From assembly GCF_031326345.1 (NCBI RefSeq), contig NZ_CP133672.1, positions 1-64,000 on the forward strand: 64,000 nt of DNA, in the 5' to 3' direction. Source of the DNA: Aureispira sp. CCB-E. GTDB lineage: Bacteria; Bacteroidota; Bacteroidia; Chitinophagales; Saprospiraceae. Below the pieces are notes generated by a model. The model saw only the letters and a list, made by a program, of their open reading frames with translations. It did not search any database and was not told where the DNA came from. The translations under genes and the position numbers were made by a program. This document shows, one piece after another, positions 1-10,838 of this stretch (its first letter is position 1; each line of letters starts with the position of its first letter).

Positions 1-2383
1 GGTAGATTATGAGTTTTTTATAGAAGGAAGAGAAGCACTTCAGACAGCAGGCTCAGGAGGATTAGATTTTAATTTTGATTATGTACCCCTTTGGTTTGTA
101 TTGCCATTTCCATGGCCTAGTTATAAATATAGTGAAAACAAGGCTCGAACATCTGTTAGTAATAAAATTATTGTTCGTTCAGGAGTTTTAGAATCTGTTC
201 ATGCCTTTGATGGGCAGGCACATATTGTAACTAAGAATAAAGTGTTTGATGCACAAACAGGTTCTCCAGTGCTAGCTACAGTAGAGAATCAACTAGAGGG
301 AGAAATTTATAATTACAGTATTCCTGCTTATATGGCACATTCTTCTATGGGGGCTGCGGCAGATAATTGGGGGTATAATACTTTATTTTATTTTGATGGA
401 ACACCTGATAATTGTACAGGCTATTATTCTTCTTTGGCACCTGTAAATGTAAGTGATTTAATGGTTCCAGGAGATGAGTTTATTGCAGTGATAGAAGAAA
501 AACCCGCCATTCCTCAAGGTCCTTACCAAAAAATAGGCAAGACCAGAGTGATTTATATGGGGCAACTGTATAACTCTAGCGGTGTTAGAGTTCCTCAATT
601 TGATATTTTGGATAATACAGGGTTAGCAGGAAAAACCGAATTGAGAGCAATTGCTAAGAATACTCGTTCGGGGAATCGAAACTTGGTAGGGGCTACCATT
701 GCTCAATATAGCACAGTAGATACTGACCCTAATAATCCTAGTGCAAATCCATTAAGTAATAGATTCACAAGCACAGCGACGCCAAATTTAATGGATATTA
801 CAATCAATGGGACGGTAGCAAACATAGCTCCAACGACTAGTACAATTGCTCAAATAGATCAAATGTTTTTAAATAATGTTTTATCTGCTTCTGCTGCTGA
901 TTTTTCAGATGATTGGACAATGGAACATTATGATTATCGTACAAATGTCAGTAATATAAATCCTTATATTAGTGGATTGAAGGGAGTTTGGAAGGCAAGA
1001 AGCAGTTACGCTTACGTAGATGAACGAAATCAAGAAAATTTAACTTTATCTGAAAATGAAGTTGATATTAGGACTTCTGGTGTTGTAGATAATGTAGTCT
1101 TATTTAATTGGGAAAATCCCTTTAGAGAATATATAGCAACATCTAGGTGGATACGTACACAAGATATAACAAAGTATCGTTTAGGTGGGCAATCTGTAGA
1201 ATCAAGAGATGTTTTAGGGAATTATCAAGCTGCTTTATATGGTTATGATGATAATTTGGTTACAGCTCAAGGAGTAAATACAACCTATTATGAATTTGGT
1301 TATGAAGGATTTGAAGAGACCCCAATTAATTCAGATTATGATATAGGAATTGCAGCTACTAATGGTGTTATTAATAATGGGAATATTGACATTATTCCTA
1401 AAGATCCTAATAGCAGTATAACATCTATTGAACGACACGAGAATTATAGGTTAACTTACCCTATGAAAAAACCCAATGGTTCTAATATATCTTATGTTTT
1501 AGTTCGCAAATCATATTCTTCTGTTCCTGTGATTCCTACTAATTTAAAGGCAAGTTTGGTTTTAAATAATGGATCAACACAGCATAGGGTTGATGTAGCA
1601 GTGAAGAAAAAGTATCCTTTAAGTCTAGGAACTGGAATGCGTTATAAGGTACCAGGGTTGACGAATCTAATTGATGAAAACACAAAAGGAGAATACACAG
1701 TTTATGAACTTGATTTTTCAGATGCTTGCGACCTTAAAGCACTGCGAACAGATTGGTGGGCTGGGGATATTACCCTAAAATATAGCATGCCTATTAGTAC
1801 GCATGAAAACAATCTATTGGATAAAATAACAGATGAACAGGCACATACTGGAAATTATAGTTTGAGAGTTGCTCATAATAATGGAAATGGTCACTTTAGT
1901 TCTTATACACAGAATATTTTACGTTTGCAGCACAACAAAAAATATGTATTTAGTGCATGGATTGCTGTTCCCGTTGATGGTAGTGGTCCCTTATTAGTGA
2001 CTCCTACATACAAGAATGGAATAAGAGGAGTTAATATTGGAGGGATATTAATAGAACCAGAAGGACCTATTATTGAAGGTTGGCAAAGAGTAGAAGGAAC
2101 TTTTACTCATAATGCTAATAATGGCACTCCAACAATGGAGATTATAGGGGGTGACAATGATCTATATATAGATGACATTCGGATATTTCCAGCTGATGGT
2201 AATATGGTTAGCTATGTCTATAATCCTGTTAATTATAAATTGCAGGCAACCTTAGATGATAATAACTATGCGACTTTTTATATCTATGATGAGTCAGGAA
2301 GTTTAATTTCTACGAAACGAGAGACCGAACGAGGAATTATCTCTATTCAAGAATCACGTAGTTATGTAGAGCCAACTAAATAA
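1..2383 (+). CDS. Large surface/secreted protein upstream of rhs (5' partial)
   Basis: The reading frame is open from base 2 to the stop at 2381-2383, so the gene starts before the window; the first internal ATG at 101 is not a likely start. The visible part (about 790 residues) is Asn/Thr/Tyr-rich, like secreted Bacteroidota proteins. Roughly residues 580-710 after the internal Met look like a jelly-roll carbohydrate-binding domain of the CBM4/9 kind: a GNYSLRV segment, a KYVFSAWI segment, a GWQRVEGTFTH segment and a terminal LYIDDIRIFPADG strand, followed by a C-terminal segment with an RGIISIQE motif. That order is known from extracellular carbohydrate-binding modules. It lies directly upstream of a small secreted protein and the giant Rhs protein on the same strand, so it may be part of the same export or display unit (inference). 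Function is unknown. Confidence 0.6.
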   Translation, partial: VDYEFFIEGREALQTAGSGGLDFNFDYVPLWFVLPFPWPSYKYSENKARTSVSNKIIVRSGVLESVHAFDGQAHIVTKNKVFDAQTGSPVLATVENQLEGEIYNYSIPAYMAHSSMGAAADNWGYNTLFYFDGTPDNCTGYYSSLAPVNVSDLMVPGDEFIAVIEEKPAIPQGPYQKIGKTRVIYMGQLYNSSGVRVPQFDILDNTGLAGKTELRAIAKNTRSGNRNLVGATIAQYSTVDTDPNNPSANPLSNRFTSTATPNLMDITINGTVANIAPTTSTIAQIDQMFLNNVLSASAADFSDDWTMEHYDYRTNVSNINPYISGLKGVWKARSSYAYVDERNQENLTLSENEVDIRTSGVVDNVVLFNWENPFREYIATSRWIRTQDITKYRLGGQSVESRDVLGNYQAALYGYDDNLVTAQGVNTTYYEFGYEGFEETPINSDYDIGIAATNGVINNGNIDIIPKDPNSSITSIERHENYRLTYPMKKPNGSNISYVLVRKSYSSVPVIPTNLKASLVLNNGSTQHRVDVAVKKKYPLSLGTGMRYKVPGLTNLIDENTKGEYTVYELDFSDACDLKALRTDWWAGDITLKYSMPISTHENNLLDKITDEQAHTGNYSLRVAHNNGNGHFSSYTQNILRLQHNKKYVFSAWIAVPVDGSGPLLVTPTYKNGIRGVNIGGILIEPEGPIIEGWQRVEGTFTHNANNGTPTMEIIGGDNDLYIDDIRIFPADGNMVSYVYNPVNYKLQATLDDNNYATFYIYDESGSLISTKRETERGIISIQESRSYVEPTK

Positions 2384-2392
2384 TTGAGAAGT

Positions 2393-3076
2393 ATGAGAAT
2401 GAAAAGTATAATTTTTAGTTTGTTTTACCTAATAAGTATAGGAGGACAGGCTCAGTCTATTAAAGAAGATTTTAATAAGATGTTAGAAGCTTATAAAGGT
2501 GTGACTAATCTTTATATAGAAATGGAGAATAAAGTATATCAAGGAGATGATTTACAAAACGAGTCTAGTAGTTTGATTCGAAAAAAGGGAAATAATTATC
2601 TATATAATTTGTCAGAGCACGCTATGCTTATTAATGATAAATACGTTGTTTTAGTGGATAAGCGAAACTATAATATTGTATTTGATAAATTTACAAAGGA
2701 ACGGGCAGAATACCTAAATAATATGCAGATTCCTATTAGAGAGGATTTATTGAATCTTTATCCTTCTGTAACTTATATGGGGATAACTCAGAATCTCAAG
2801 CATTATCATCTAGAAAATGATCAAGAAAAGATTCATAAAATGGATTTATTCTTTGATGTAAGCACTGGTTTTGTAAAACGGGCAGTTTATTATCATAATC
2901 CAAAATTAATTCCAGGAAATATGCGATCAGAAATAGACTTAAAAGTAATTAATACCCAACCAACCTTTTCTGAAAAAACATTTTCTGAAACACAGTTTTT
3001 TACAACTAAAGATGGTCAAAATATTCCAGCAAGAGCCTATACAAAATATAGTGTCCGAAATGCTACTAAACGTTAA
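2393..3076 (+). CDS. Secreted protein, possibly LolA/LolB-like fold
   Basis: The frame is open from 2384, but that codon is TTG. ATG codons at 2393 and 2399 are better starts, because MKSIIFSLFYLISIGGQAQ is a clean Sec signal peptide. The mature protein of about 205 residues begins with a helix, continues with alternating hydrophobic strands and has no Cys lipobox. The layout (helix with KMLEAYKGVTNLYIEM, then strands ending in a basic C-terminus) resembles periplasmic LolA/LolB-type carriers, but this is only a fold-level impression. It starts 10-16 bp after the upstream surface protein and 40 bp before rhs, so the three are probably co-transcribed. A role in export or folding of the Rhs protein is possible but not shown. 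Confidence 0.6.
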   Translation: MRMKSIIFSLFYLISIGGQAQSIKEDFNKMLEAYKGVTNLYIEMENKVYQGDDLQNESSSLIRKKGNNYLYNLSEHAMLINDKYVVLVDKRNYNIVFDKFTKERAEYLNNMQIPIREDLLNLYPSVTYMGITQNLKHYHLENDQEKIHKMDLFFDVSTGFVKRAVYYHNPKLIPGNMRSEIDLKVINTQPTFSEKTFSETQFFTTKDGQNIPARAYTKYSVRNATKR

Positions 3077-3116
3077 CACAAACCTAAATCTAAGCCTAAG
3101 AAAATTCTAATATATT

Positions 3117-6100
3117 ATGAAACTATTTATTCTTATTGTAGTTGCTTCTCTTTTAGGAATTATACTTTTACCTACAGAAGTTTCTGCCCATGAAATAGAA
3201 TATGTAACGAAAAAAGAAAAACCTGCATTGGGAATAGGAGTTACTTTATCGGTCACAGATCCTTTGTATAACGACCCAAATGAAGGGGTTGATTATGTGA
3301 GTCAGCACAATGCGGTTGTTTCTTTAGTTTATGGTCGAGAAGATCGAAGCGATATTGCTGGACAAACTTGGTTTTATGAGGTTAATTACGACCTTATAGA
3401 TAAAACCAATAATTCCAATATTGGTTTTGGAACGGTTCGTATAGAACATAGTAATACAGAAGGTATTTATGAAAACACTAAAATACATAAAAATATTATT
3501 GGATCGATAGTCGTTCGAATAACAAGTATTAATACAAGTGCTTCAGGTGTACCAGATGATATTCGCTTAGAAACCAAGTTACATGTTGAACGTTATGATT
3601 ATTTAGATGAAACAATAGCTCCTACTTTAGCGATGCTTTCAGCTACACCAAATGCTAAAGTAGAAACAGAGGCACGTTGGCCGTATATTTCTGGAGCAGA
3701 GTATTATGAGTTAGAATGGGTTTACTGGGATGCAGAGAACAACAATACAGTACCAATAGAAGATAGAGAATTATTTAAACAAGCAATTCGTATTCAAACA
3801 AATGATAATTATTATAAATTAGATTTAGTATATCCAAACGGTACGGTTTATTTCAGAGTTCGCCCTGTAGGTCGATTTGTTCAGAATGGAGCAGACAATA
3901 CGATTGAAAAACGTGGTATGTGGTCAGCGAAAGAGGTTGTTACGATTCATACAGGATTTGAAAATGAACATAATTGGTCTTACTCTAGAGCTTTTGCAGA
4001 AGATGGAAAACACAAACAAGCTATTAGCTATTTTGATGACGGTTTGAAAGGAAGACAGTCATTAACAACATTGAGTAGTGAAGCAACGACAATTGTTGCC
4101 GAGTCTGTTTACGATGTAGAGAATAGACCTTCTTTAGCAATTATGCCTGTTCCCGTAAAAAATGACCAAATTGCTGGATCTAATCTGCAGTTTGGGGCAG
4201 GACATAGCAATCATTTAATTACCACTGGTGGTGTTGCTTATTCAAGAACAGATTTTGACATACATAATGTTGTAGGGGCTACAACTACAGTACCTGTTTT
4301 ACCTGCGACTCATGTTGCTAATCAATATTATTCTAGTGCAAATCCCTTTAATACACACACACATCAAAAATATATCCCAAATGCAGAAGGGTATCCTATT
4401 GCTCAAGTTAAATATAAAAATGATGGTAGAGGTTATGTGGAAAGTCAATCTGGCGTTGGAGCATTTTATCAACTTCAATCAAAACGAGAAAGTAAGTACT
4501 ACTATAGACAACCAACTACAACGGAACTTCAAAGCTTATTTGGTGCTAATGTAGGTGAAGGAAAATTTTATCGAAAAAATTATGCTATAGATGCTAATGG
4601 ACAGATAGCAGTAAGTATTATTGATCAAGCGGGGCAAACGATTATGACGGCATTAGCTGGTACTATTCCTGATAATGTACAAGATTTAGATGGGAACTCT
4701 AAAGTTCGAACAGAAACGCTTATGGGAAGCAATGTGACTTCTCTTCAAAATCAAACAAGTACATTGACGCACAATCTTTTTTGTGATGGAAATAATGTAA
4801 ATTATGACTTTGAATATGATCTAGAAACAGCAGTTAACATTGTTAATGGAGCACACAATTTTTGTTTAGGATGTACCTATGATTTAGAAATAGAAATACG
4901 AGACGCAAATAATAATGTAATTCCTTGTACCTTATTGGTTGCGAATCCTAATGTTACTCTTACTAATGGAGTGATTACAAGTAGTTATAGTAGCGCTCAA
5001 TCTCCTTGTAGTGGTGCTACTTATGCTCCTACTAATAACGAAATAAAATTTAGAGCGGTATTGCCAACAATCGGTAGCTATACGGTTTATAAAACACTGC
5101 GTGCAACGGGACCAAATGTAGCAGCTATATTAGCTAATCTCCAAGACAATGGTTCTATCATGGACCAACAAACATTTATTGATAATTATATTTTGGCTAA
5201 TTTTGATTCTACAGAGTGTACAGGTTGTAGTGATGCTCTTAGAATGCAACTCTGTCAAGATGTTATTTTGGCTGAAAATCCTAATTTAGACTTAGCAGAC
5301 ACCGCGGACTTATCTATCTTTCAAGGTTTATTAAATGATTGCATTAATAGTAATATTGATTGTGATGAATTACAAGAGCAATATGCTCTAAATCAGATTA
5401 TTGGAGGAAAAGATTGTGAGGCAATGTTGATGGAAATGAAAGGACAACTTTCTCCTGGTGGTTGTTTATACGAAGCTCCTTTAGGTGGTGGAAATCGTTT
5501 CTATTGGGAGGTACATAATGATGGGAGTAAAACCATTCCTGATGTAGAACAAAATACAGGCTTGGGATCTCCTCCTAATATCATATCTTTTGCTACCCGT
5601 GCTAATGTAGTAACTTATTTAGAAGACCCTTTACAGTGGCAAGAAAGTTGGATAGATGATTTGGTAACCTTGCATCCTGAATATTGTCGTTATTTAGCTT
5701 GTGTTAATGATCCTATTTTAACAGCAAGTAAACGTTTTGACTACGATTTGGCTTCTTATCAAAACTGGGAAGAGGTAGCAGCAGTAGCAGGGATAACCAT
5801 TGCCAATTCTCCAACGGTAACGGATGCTGAAAAGCGTAGTATCATTACTTTCTTAATCGATAACGATCCATATGTAAGTACCTTTTCACCAAATAATCCT
5901 ATAGGTATTAGTCTGTCTGATTATTGTAACAATCAATATGCTTTAGCACCAAGCGGAAGCTCACTTCCTCCACCTTGTGCTTGTGGAGATGTAATTTGTT
6001 TTTTAGCAATAGGAGGACCACTAGATAGTGGAGCGCCAACGACAGAAGAGGAACATTGGGATATGTTTAGAGGTATTTATACACACTTAAAACAAAATTT

Positions 6101-9100
6101 ATTCTATGATAATCAATGTGCATTGGATTTGCCAGTAGGTTATACCTCATTCCCTAATGTAGATTGCCAAGAAGTAGCTGGAGAGCCTTTAATTACAAGT
6201 GGTTCAAATACAGTGGGAGTTACAAGTGGTCTAGTAGATTTAGATGCCTTACAAGCTGCTGTACAATCAAATATACATGGTGGAAGTAGTGCAAATCTTA
6301 CTTCTACTTGTAATCAATTGTGTGCATCAAGGGCAGATGATTGGATTGATGAAATATGTCCTAATTTGGCTGCTGCTGCTGCTGCTGATTTTGCAACTAA
6401 TCCAAACTCTTTAATCAAGATAAAGTACGATGCTATTCGTTCTCAATTAATTAATTATTGTACAACAGGTTGTGGACTTATAACGGCTCCTAATGTACCA
6501 ACAGGTAACCCATATTTAGCCAATCCAATGGGCTACCTATTAACGGAAGATTTGAATAAAGCTCCATTTACAACACCTAATATAGGTATCATTGCTTTAT
6601 TGGACGATTTGGAAGCCAATCATAATTTATGTGTAAATGGAAGTAGCGGAGGAGCTAGTTTATTGAGTGGAATTTCTGTAAACCACAATACAGTTTATCA
6701 ACTAAATATTAGTTATAATAATATCTATGCAGGACTTCCTGTTCAAAATCCTAAATGTAGCATACTAACCAACATATTTACTCAGTTAAATCAAAATTTA
6801 TTTCCTGTTCGATTTAGTACATCAACAGGGCAAACTCCTTTTGAGAGACTATTTACACATACCAATGTTCCATCAACGATTAATAACTTGAATGGAGTAC
6901 CTGCATATGCTACTTTTAATAATGGTGGGCTGCTTACAGGTTTGGGAACAATATCTCATTTTTCAACGGGGAGTGTGGCTAGAGTTCGATTATACAATAC
7001 CCACATTTATGATAATGATGGCTACTTAGCAGATGTTAACCGTTTTATTCAATTTACAGGAGAAGGCTTTGACGACCCTTGTAGTAATCACCTTGGGATA
7101 GAATTGATTCATGCTACGACCCAAGAAGCAATTAATCCTTTTACCATTGTCTCTATTGGCTCTTATGATTGTGTGACCAATAGTGTCACAGTTGAGTATG
7201 TAAATCAGTCTTGTGCTTATGTTGATAATGTAACAGGATCGAATACAAGTCTTTCTGCTTGTTCAGGAACAGCAACAACAGAGACGGCACAGGCTTATGT
7301 TCGTGTTAATATAGACCCCTGTGCGCCTGCATGGGAAGTTACTGGAGATTCTACATGGATTCCTATTGTAAATACTGTAACTATTAACGTTGATTCTGCT
7401 ATCTCAGAATGTGATTCTGCACAAATAGCAGCTTTAACACAAGATGCACAACTAGCTTATCAAAATTATGTTAATAGTGTATTGAATGATGTGTTGGCGA
7501 ATACTAATTGTGTGCCTGTAGAAGAAAAATTAATGGTTTCGTATATTTCTACAGAACAACATTATACCTTATATTATTACGATCAGGCGGGGAATCTAGT
7601 ACAAACATTGCCTCCTGCTGCTATTGTTCCTTTAGATATGAATGACCCTAATAATGCAATACAAGGGGAAATTAAATCGGGGGTTCATCCACAACATAAT
7701 TTTGATTTGTTAACAACCTATACTTACAATACATTAGGACAAGTTACTTCTCAGCATTCTCCAGATGGTGGACTGACAATGTTTTATTATGACTATGCGC
7801 AGCGTTTAAGACTTTCTCAAAATGCAAAACAGGCACCAACAGCCAATAATGCAAATACTTATGGCCAAGGTGGAAATTATGCTTATACCAAATTTGATAG
7901 ACAAGGAAGAGTTATCGAAGTTGGAAAACTAGAAAATTACATAGTTAATCAGAATGATTTAAATGCTATAAATTTTCCAGAAAATACATATACATTAAGT
8001 GAGCAAACTATTACAGAGTATGATAATACTTCTGGAAGTGGATCACTGAATCAAAATAATCTAAGGAGTAGAGTTGCTAGAACTTACAATGAAAATATTG
8101 CTACTTATTATGACTATGATGTTCATGGTAATGTTAAAGAAATCCAACACCAAATTAAGCAGTTTGGAGTTGCTACAATAGAATATGTTTATGACTTAAT
8201 TACAGGAAATGTCAATGAAGTTGCTTTCCAAAAAGGAAGTGAAGATCAATTTTTCCATCGCTATCATTATGATGCAGACAATCGACTAACCAAAGCGCAA
8301 ACTAGTAAAAACAGTTATTTGTGGGATACCGATGCTCGTTATTTTTATTATGCACATGGACCATTAGCCCGAGTGGAAATTGGAGAAGATAATATACAAG
8401 GAATGGATTATTACTATAACCTACAAGGTTGGATAAAAGGAGTCAATAATACTTCTGTAGTTACTGATCTTGGAAAAGATGGAGACGTAACATCTGTTTA
8501 TCCTTCTGTAAATAAAAATCAATGGTTTGGTAAGGATGAATATGCCTATCACTTAGGATATCATAGGGAAGATTATAAACCAATTGGAGGAAGCATATTG
8601 GGGGTAATGGAACATACTGCTACTAGCTTGTTTGATTCAGAGATGCGTCCAGCATCCGCTACAGGAACATCAACAACAGGTTTGTTTAATGGGAACATTG
8701 CCTTTATGATTACACATATTCCTGAATTGGAAGATGCTGCCAACAACAAAGCTGCAACCAATGCAATGGTTTATCAATATGATGCTTTGCATAGAATCAA
8801 ACAAGCTCGATCATTTCATTTATCAACTTCTAATACATGGACAAGAGATGCGAGTACAGAATGGTATGATACGGACTACTCTTACGATGCAAATGGTAAT
8901 ATAAAAACTTTAAAACGTTATAATAAAGGTACATTAATCGACGATTTAGAATACAATTATAAAACGACAGTTCCAACTGGTCCTAATTTAAATCTAACAG
9001 GAACTAAGTTTAATCAATTGGATTATGTAAATGACCAAATTATCCCAGTAACAGTAGGAGATTTTGAAAAACAAACACAAGGAAATTATGAATATGATGC

Positions 9101-10805
9101 AGTAGGAAACTTAACCGCTGATGCATCACAGGAGATTTTATCTGGAGGAATTGAATGGAACTTAATGAATAAAATTGATAAAGTTTCTTACGATCCAAAT
9201 TCGGGAAAAACACCTTTAGAATTTACTTATGATGCAAGTGGTAGCCGTCTTACAAAAACGTCTATTGTTAATAATGACCGAATTACAACCGTATACATTC
9301 GTGATGTTGGAGGAAACATTATGGCAACTTATGAAATGGTTGATGAGCAACGAACAAATATAGGGGAAGACCCTGAATATTTTCCTCCAGGTTCATCTGT
9401 TTATGCCAAAACATTGAAAGAGACGGTTATTTATGGTGCTTCTCGTTTAGGTATTCGGAAATTTGATAAAAATTGGGACAGCTATCTAGAAATAGAAGAA
9501 GAACCTATAGATATGTCTGAAATGTTAACTATATTTATAGCAACAACATGGACAGATAAGTCTACTCGTGGAGACAAGCTCTACGAGTGTTCTAACCACT
9601 TGGGGAATGTACTCGTAACATTCAGTGATAAAAAGCTTGGGCAAGTCAATAACATAATCTCAACCTCTGCTGACTATTACGAAGCTATTGTGACCACAGC
9701 TTCTGACTATTATCCGTTTGGTTGGCAGATGCCAAATCGTAAATTGAACTCTGGAAACTACTCCTTTGGCTTTAATGGGCAAATCCAAGATGCTGAATGG
9801 ATGGGTGGGCAGTCCGTTGCCTTTGAGTTTAGAATAAATGACCCTAGGTTGGGGAGATTTCTTTCTTCTGATCCATTAACTACTTTTTATCCACAACTTA
9901 CTCCTTATCAATTTGCAAGTAATACTCCTATTGCAGGAGTAGATTTAGATGGCTTAGAATTTGCACTAATTACAAGAGGTAAAAATAATATTATTACGGC
10001 TGAGTTTAAAATGGTTAATTTTGTAGGAGTGAAAAAGAAGGTTATACGACAATATAAAAGAAAATTAAAACAAGGATTTAAAGTGTTTTTTGATAGGGAG
10101 TTTGAAGGCAAAAAGTATAAAGGACGTTTAAAGATAAACGTTACCAATAATGCCTCTGTTACCGACTATACTATAGATCTTATATCTAGAGCAGAAACGG
10201 ATGACCTTCAACTTGTGTCAAATGGACCTATGGAAGTTGACAATATTGGTGGTAGACACATTTTTATCAATTCTAGAATGCCTTATGAAGGAGATCCTAA
10301 AGACCTTCCTAGTAGGTGGGAAAAGAGAGGGAATTTTGCGTATAAAAAATTTGATAATGCTCTTGATGTAACTGCCTTAATTCATGAAATAACCCACCTA
10401 TTTGGATTGATACATATTAGTGATTTAAACTTGGGAGGCTTTAATCAAGAAACCGATGTTTGGCTTTTATATGTACAGTCAGTAAAAGATTTTAACAGCC
10501 TTATTGAGGATTCAAAAGCAGGTAAAAAGTTAGAAAATAATATACAGTCTCCTGGGGATAAAGGAATACCTGGAGCAGATAGAACTAGTCCTCATATAAA
10601 AGACCAAACTATTACTGATTCGCAATTTAAAAGGATTTTAGAAAACATTCGTAATAAAGATGTTCCTGTTCCAGCTGATGATGTTTTAAATAGAATATAT
10701 ATAAAATACCCTAAAAGGTATCCAAATTATAAAGGTAATAGTGAAGCGAAATCTAATGAAGAACCTTCTTCACCTAATGGTGATCCATGTGGTGAAATAT
10801 GGTAA
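3117..10805 (+). CDS. Giant Rhs-repeat polymorphic toxin with metzincin-type C-terminal domain
   Basis: 2562 residues. Residues 1-24 form a Sec signal peptide ending SAHE. An Fn3-like segment lies around 160-255, followed by a long Cys-containing region. Rhs/YD repeats start near residue 1480 (YYYDQAGNLVQTLPP) and lead to the Rhs-associated core near 2155-2285 (SNHLGNVL, YYPFGWQMPNR, DPRLGRFLSSDPL, PIAGVDLDG). The variable tip after DLDG contains HEITHLFGLIH at 2423-2433, a perfect HExxHxxGxxH metzincin zinc motif, so the toxin is probably a metalloprotease. In known Rhs proteins the repeats form a shell around the cleaved C-terminal toxin. The 3' end from base 9582 (codon 2156) is identical to the start of a second tandem unit, so the tip was probably delivered by the mobile unit described at 9582-17233. 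An exported immunity candidate follows 33 bp downstream. The secretion route after Sec is unknown. Confidence 0.9.
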   Translation: MKLFILIVVASLLGIILLPTEVSAHEIEYVTKKEKPALGIGVTLSVTDPLYNDPNEGVDYVSQHNAVVSLVYGREDRSDIAGQTWFYEVNYDLIDKTNNSNIGFGTVRIEHSNTEGIYENTKIHKNIIGSIVVRITSINTSASGVPDDIRLETKLHVERYDYLDETIAPTLAMLSATPNAKVETEARWPYISGAEYYELEWVYWDAENNNTVPIEDRELFKQAIRIQTNDNYYKLDLVYPNGTVYFRVRPVGRFVQNGADNTIEKRGMWSAKEVVTIHTGFENEHNWSYSRAFAEDGKHKQAISYFDDGLKGRQSLTTLSSEATTIVAESVYDVENRPSLAIMPVPVKNDQIAGSNLQFGAGHSNHLITTGGVAYSRTDFDIHNVVGATTTVPVLPATHVANQYYSSANPFNTHTHQKYIPNAEGYPIAQVKYKNDGRGYVESQSGVGAFYQLQSKRESKYYYRQPTTTELQSLFGANVGEGKFYRKNYAIDANGQIAVSIIDQAGQTIMTALAGTIPDNVQDLDGNSKVRTETLMGSNVTSLQNQTSTLTHNLFCDGNNVNYDFEYDLETAVNIVNGAHNFCLGCTYDLEIEIRDANNNVIPCTLLVANPNVTLTNGVITSSYSSAQSPCSGATYAPTNNEIKFRAVLPTIGSYTVYKTLRATGPNVAAILANLQDNGSIMDQQTFIDNYILANFDSTECTGCSDALRMQLCQDVILAENPNLDLADTADLSIFQGLLNDCINSNIDCDELQEQYALNQIIGGKDCEAMLMEMKGQLSPGGCLYEAPLGGGNRFYWEVHNDGSKTIPDVEQNTGLGSPPNIISFATRANVVTYLEDPLQWQESWIDDLVTLHPEYCRYLACVNDPILTASKRFDYDLASYQNWEEVAAVAGITIANSPTVTDAEKRSIITFLIDNDPYVSTFSPNNPIGISLSDYCNNQYALAPSGSSLPPPCACGDVICFLAIGGPLDSGAPTTEEEHWDMFRGIYTHLKQNLFYDNQCALDLPVGYTSFPNVDCQEVAGEPLITSGSNTVGVTSGLVDLDALQAAVQSNIHGGSSANLTSTCNQLCASRADDWIDEICPNLAAAAAADFATNPNSLIKIKYDAIRSQLINYCTTGCGLITAPNVPTGNPYLANPMGYLLTEDLNKAPFTTPNIGIIALLDDLEANHNLCVNGSSGGASLLSGISVNHNTVYQLNISYNNIYAGLPVQNPKCSILTNIFTQLNQNLFPVRFSTSTGQTPFERLFTHTNVPSTINNLNGVPAYATFNNGGLLTGLGTISHFSTGSVARVRLYNTHIYDNDGYLADVNRFIQFTGEGFDDPCSNHLGIELIHATTQEAINPFTIVSIGSYDCVTNSVTVEYVNQSCAYVDNVTGSNTSLSACSGTATTETAQAYVRVNIDPCAPAWEVTGDSTWIPIVNTVTINVDSAISECDSAQIAALTQDAQLAYQNYVNSVLNDVLANTNCVPVEEKLMVSYISTEQHYTLYYYDQAGNLVQTLPPAAIVPLDMNDPNNAIQGEIKSGVHPQHNFDLLTTYTYNTLGQVTSQHSPDGGLTMFYYDYAQRLRLSQNAKQAPTANNANTYGQGGNYAYTKFDRQGRVIEVGKLENYIVNQNDLNAINFPENTYTLSEQTITEYDNTSGSGSLNQNNLRSRVARTYNENIATYYDYDVHGNVKEIQHQIKQFGVATIEYVYDLITGNVNEVAFQKGSEDQFFHRYHYDADNRLTKAQTSKNSYLWDTDARYFYYAHGPLARVEIGEDNIQGMDYYYNLQGWIKGVNNTSVVTDLGKDGDVTSVYPSVNKNQWFGKDEYAYHLGYHREDYKPIGGSILGVMEHTATSLFDSEMRPASATGTSTTGLFNGNIAFMITHIPELEDAANNKAATNAMVYQYDALHRIKQARSFHLSTSNTWTRDASTEWYDTDYSYDANGNIKTLKRYNKGTLIDDLEYNYKTTVPTGPNLNLTGTKFNQLDYVNDQIIPVTVGDFEKQTQGNYEYDAVGNLTADASQEILSGGIEWNLMNKIDKVSYDPNSGKTPLEFTYDASGSRLTKTSIVNNDRITTVYIRDVGGNIMATYEMVDEQRTNIGEDPEYFPPGSSVYAKTLKETVIYGASRLGIRKFDKNWDSYLEIEEEPIDMSEMLTIFIATTWTDKSTRGDKLYECSNHLGNVLVTFSDKKLGQVNNIISTSADYYEAIVTTASDYYPFGWQMPNRKLNSGNYSFGFNGQIQDAEWMGGQSVAFEFRINDPRLGRFLSSDPLTTFYPQLTPYQFASNTPIAGVDLDGLEFALITRGKNNIITAEFKMVNFVGVKKKVIRQYKRKLKQGFKVFFDREFEGKKYKGRLKINVTNNASVTDYTIDLISRAETDDLQLVSNGPMEVDNIGGRHIFINSRMPYEGDPKDLPSRWEKRGNFAYKKFDNALDVTALIHEITHLFGLIHISDLNLGGFNQETDVWLLYVQSVKDFNSLIEDSKAGKKLENNIQSPGDKGIPGADRTSPHIKDQTITDSQFKRILENIRNKDVPVPADDVLNRIYIKYPKRYPNYKGNSEAKSNEEPSSPNGDPCGEIW
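9574..9594 (+). other. attL-like junction inside rhs
   Basis: Resident left half ACAAGCT, spacer CTACGAG (core TACGAG at 9582-9587), then element left arm TGTTCTA. It encodes L-Y-E-C-S-N of the Rhs core. Compared with the junctions at 17226 and 24878, it fits one strand exchange at TACGAG between an rhs target and a circular element. Assigning it as an att site is inference from three aligned junctions. Confidence 0.65.
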
Positions 10806-10838
10806 GAGAAATTCTTTTATGTAATAAAAAGAAATGTA

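Noticed and set aside
4312-4554. 80-codon frame inside the giant rhs gene
   Set aside because: Alternate-frame shadow of a clearly coding region, with low-complexity composition.
9908-10147. 79-codon minus-strand frame opposite the metzincin tip (and its copy at 17560)
   Set aside because: Lies fully antisense to the toxin-tip coding sequence; its hydrophobic residues follow from the Lys/Asn-rich sense strand.
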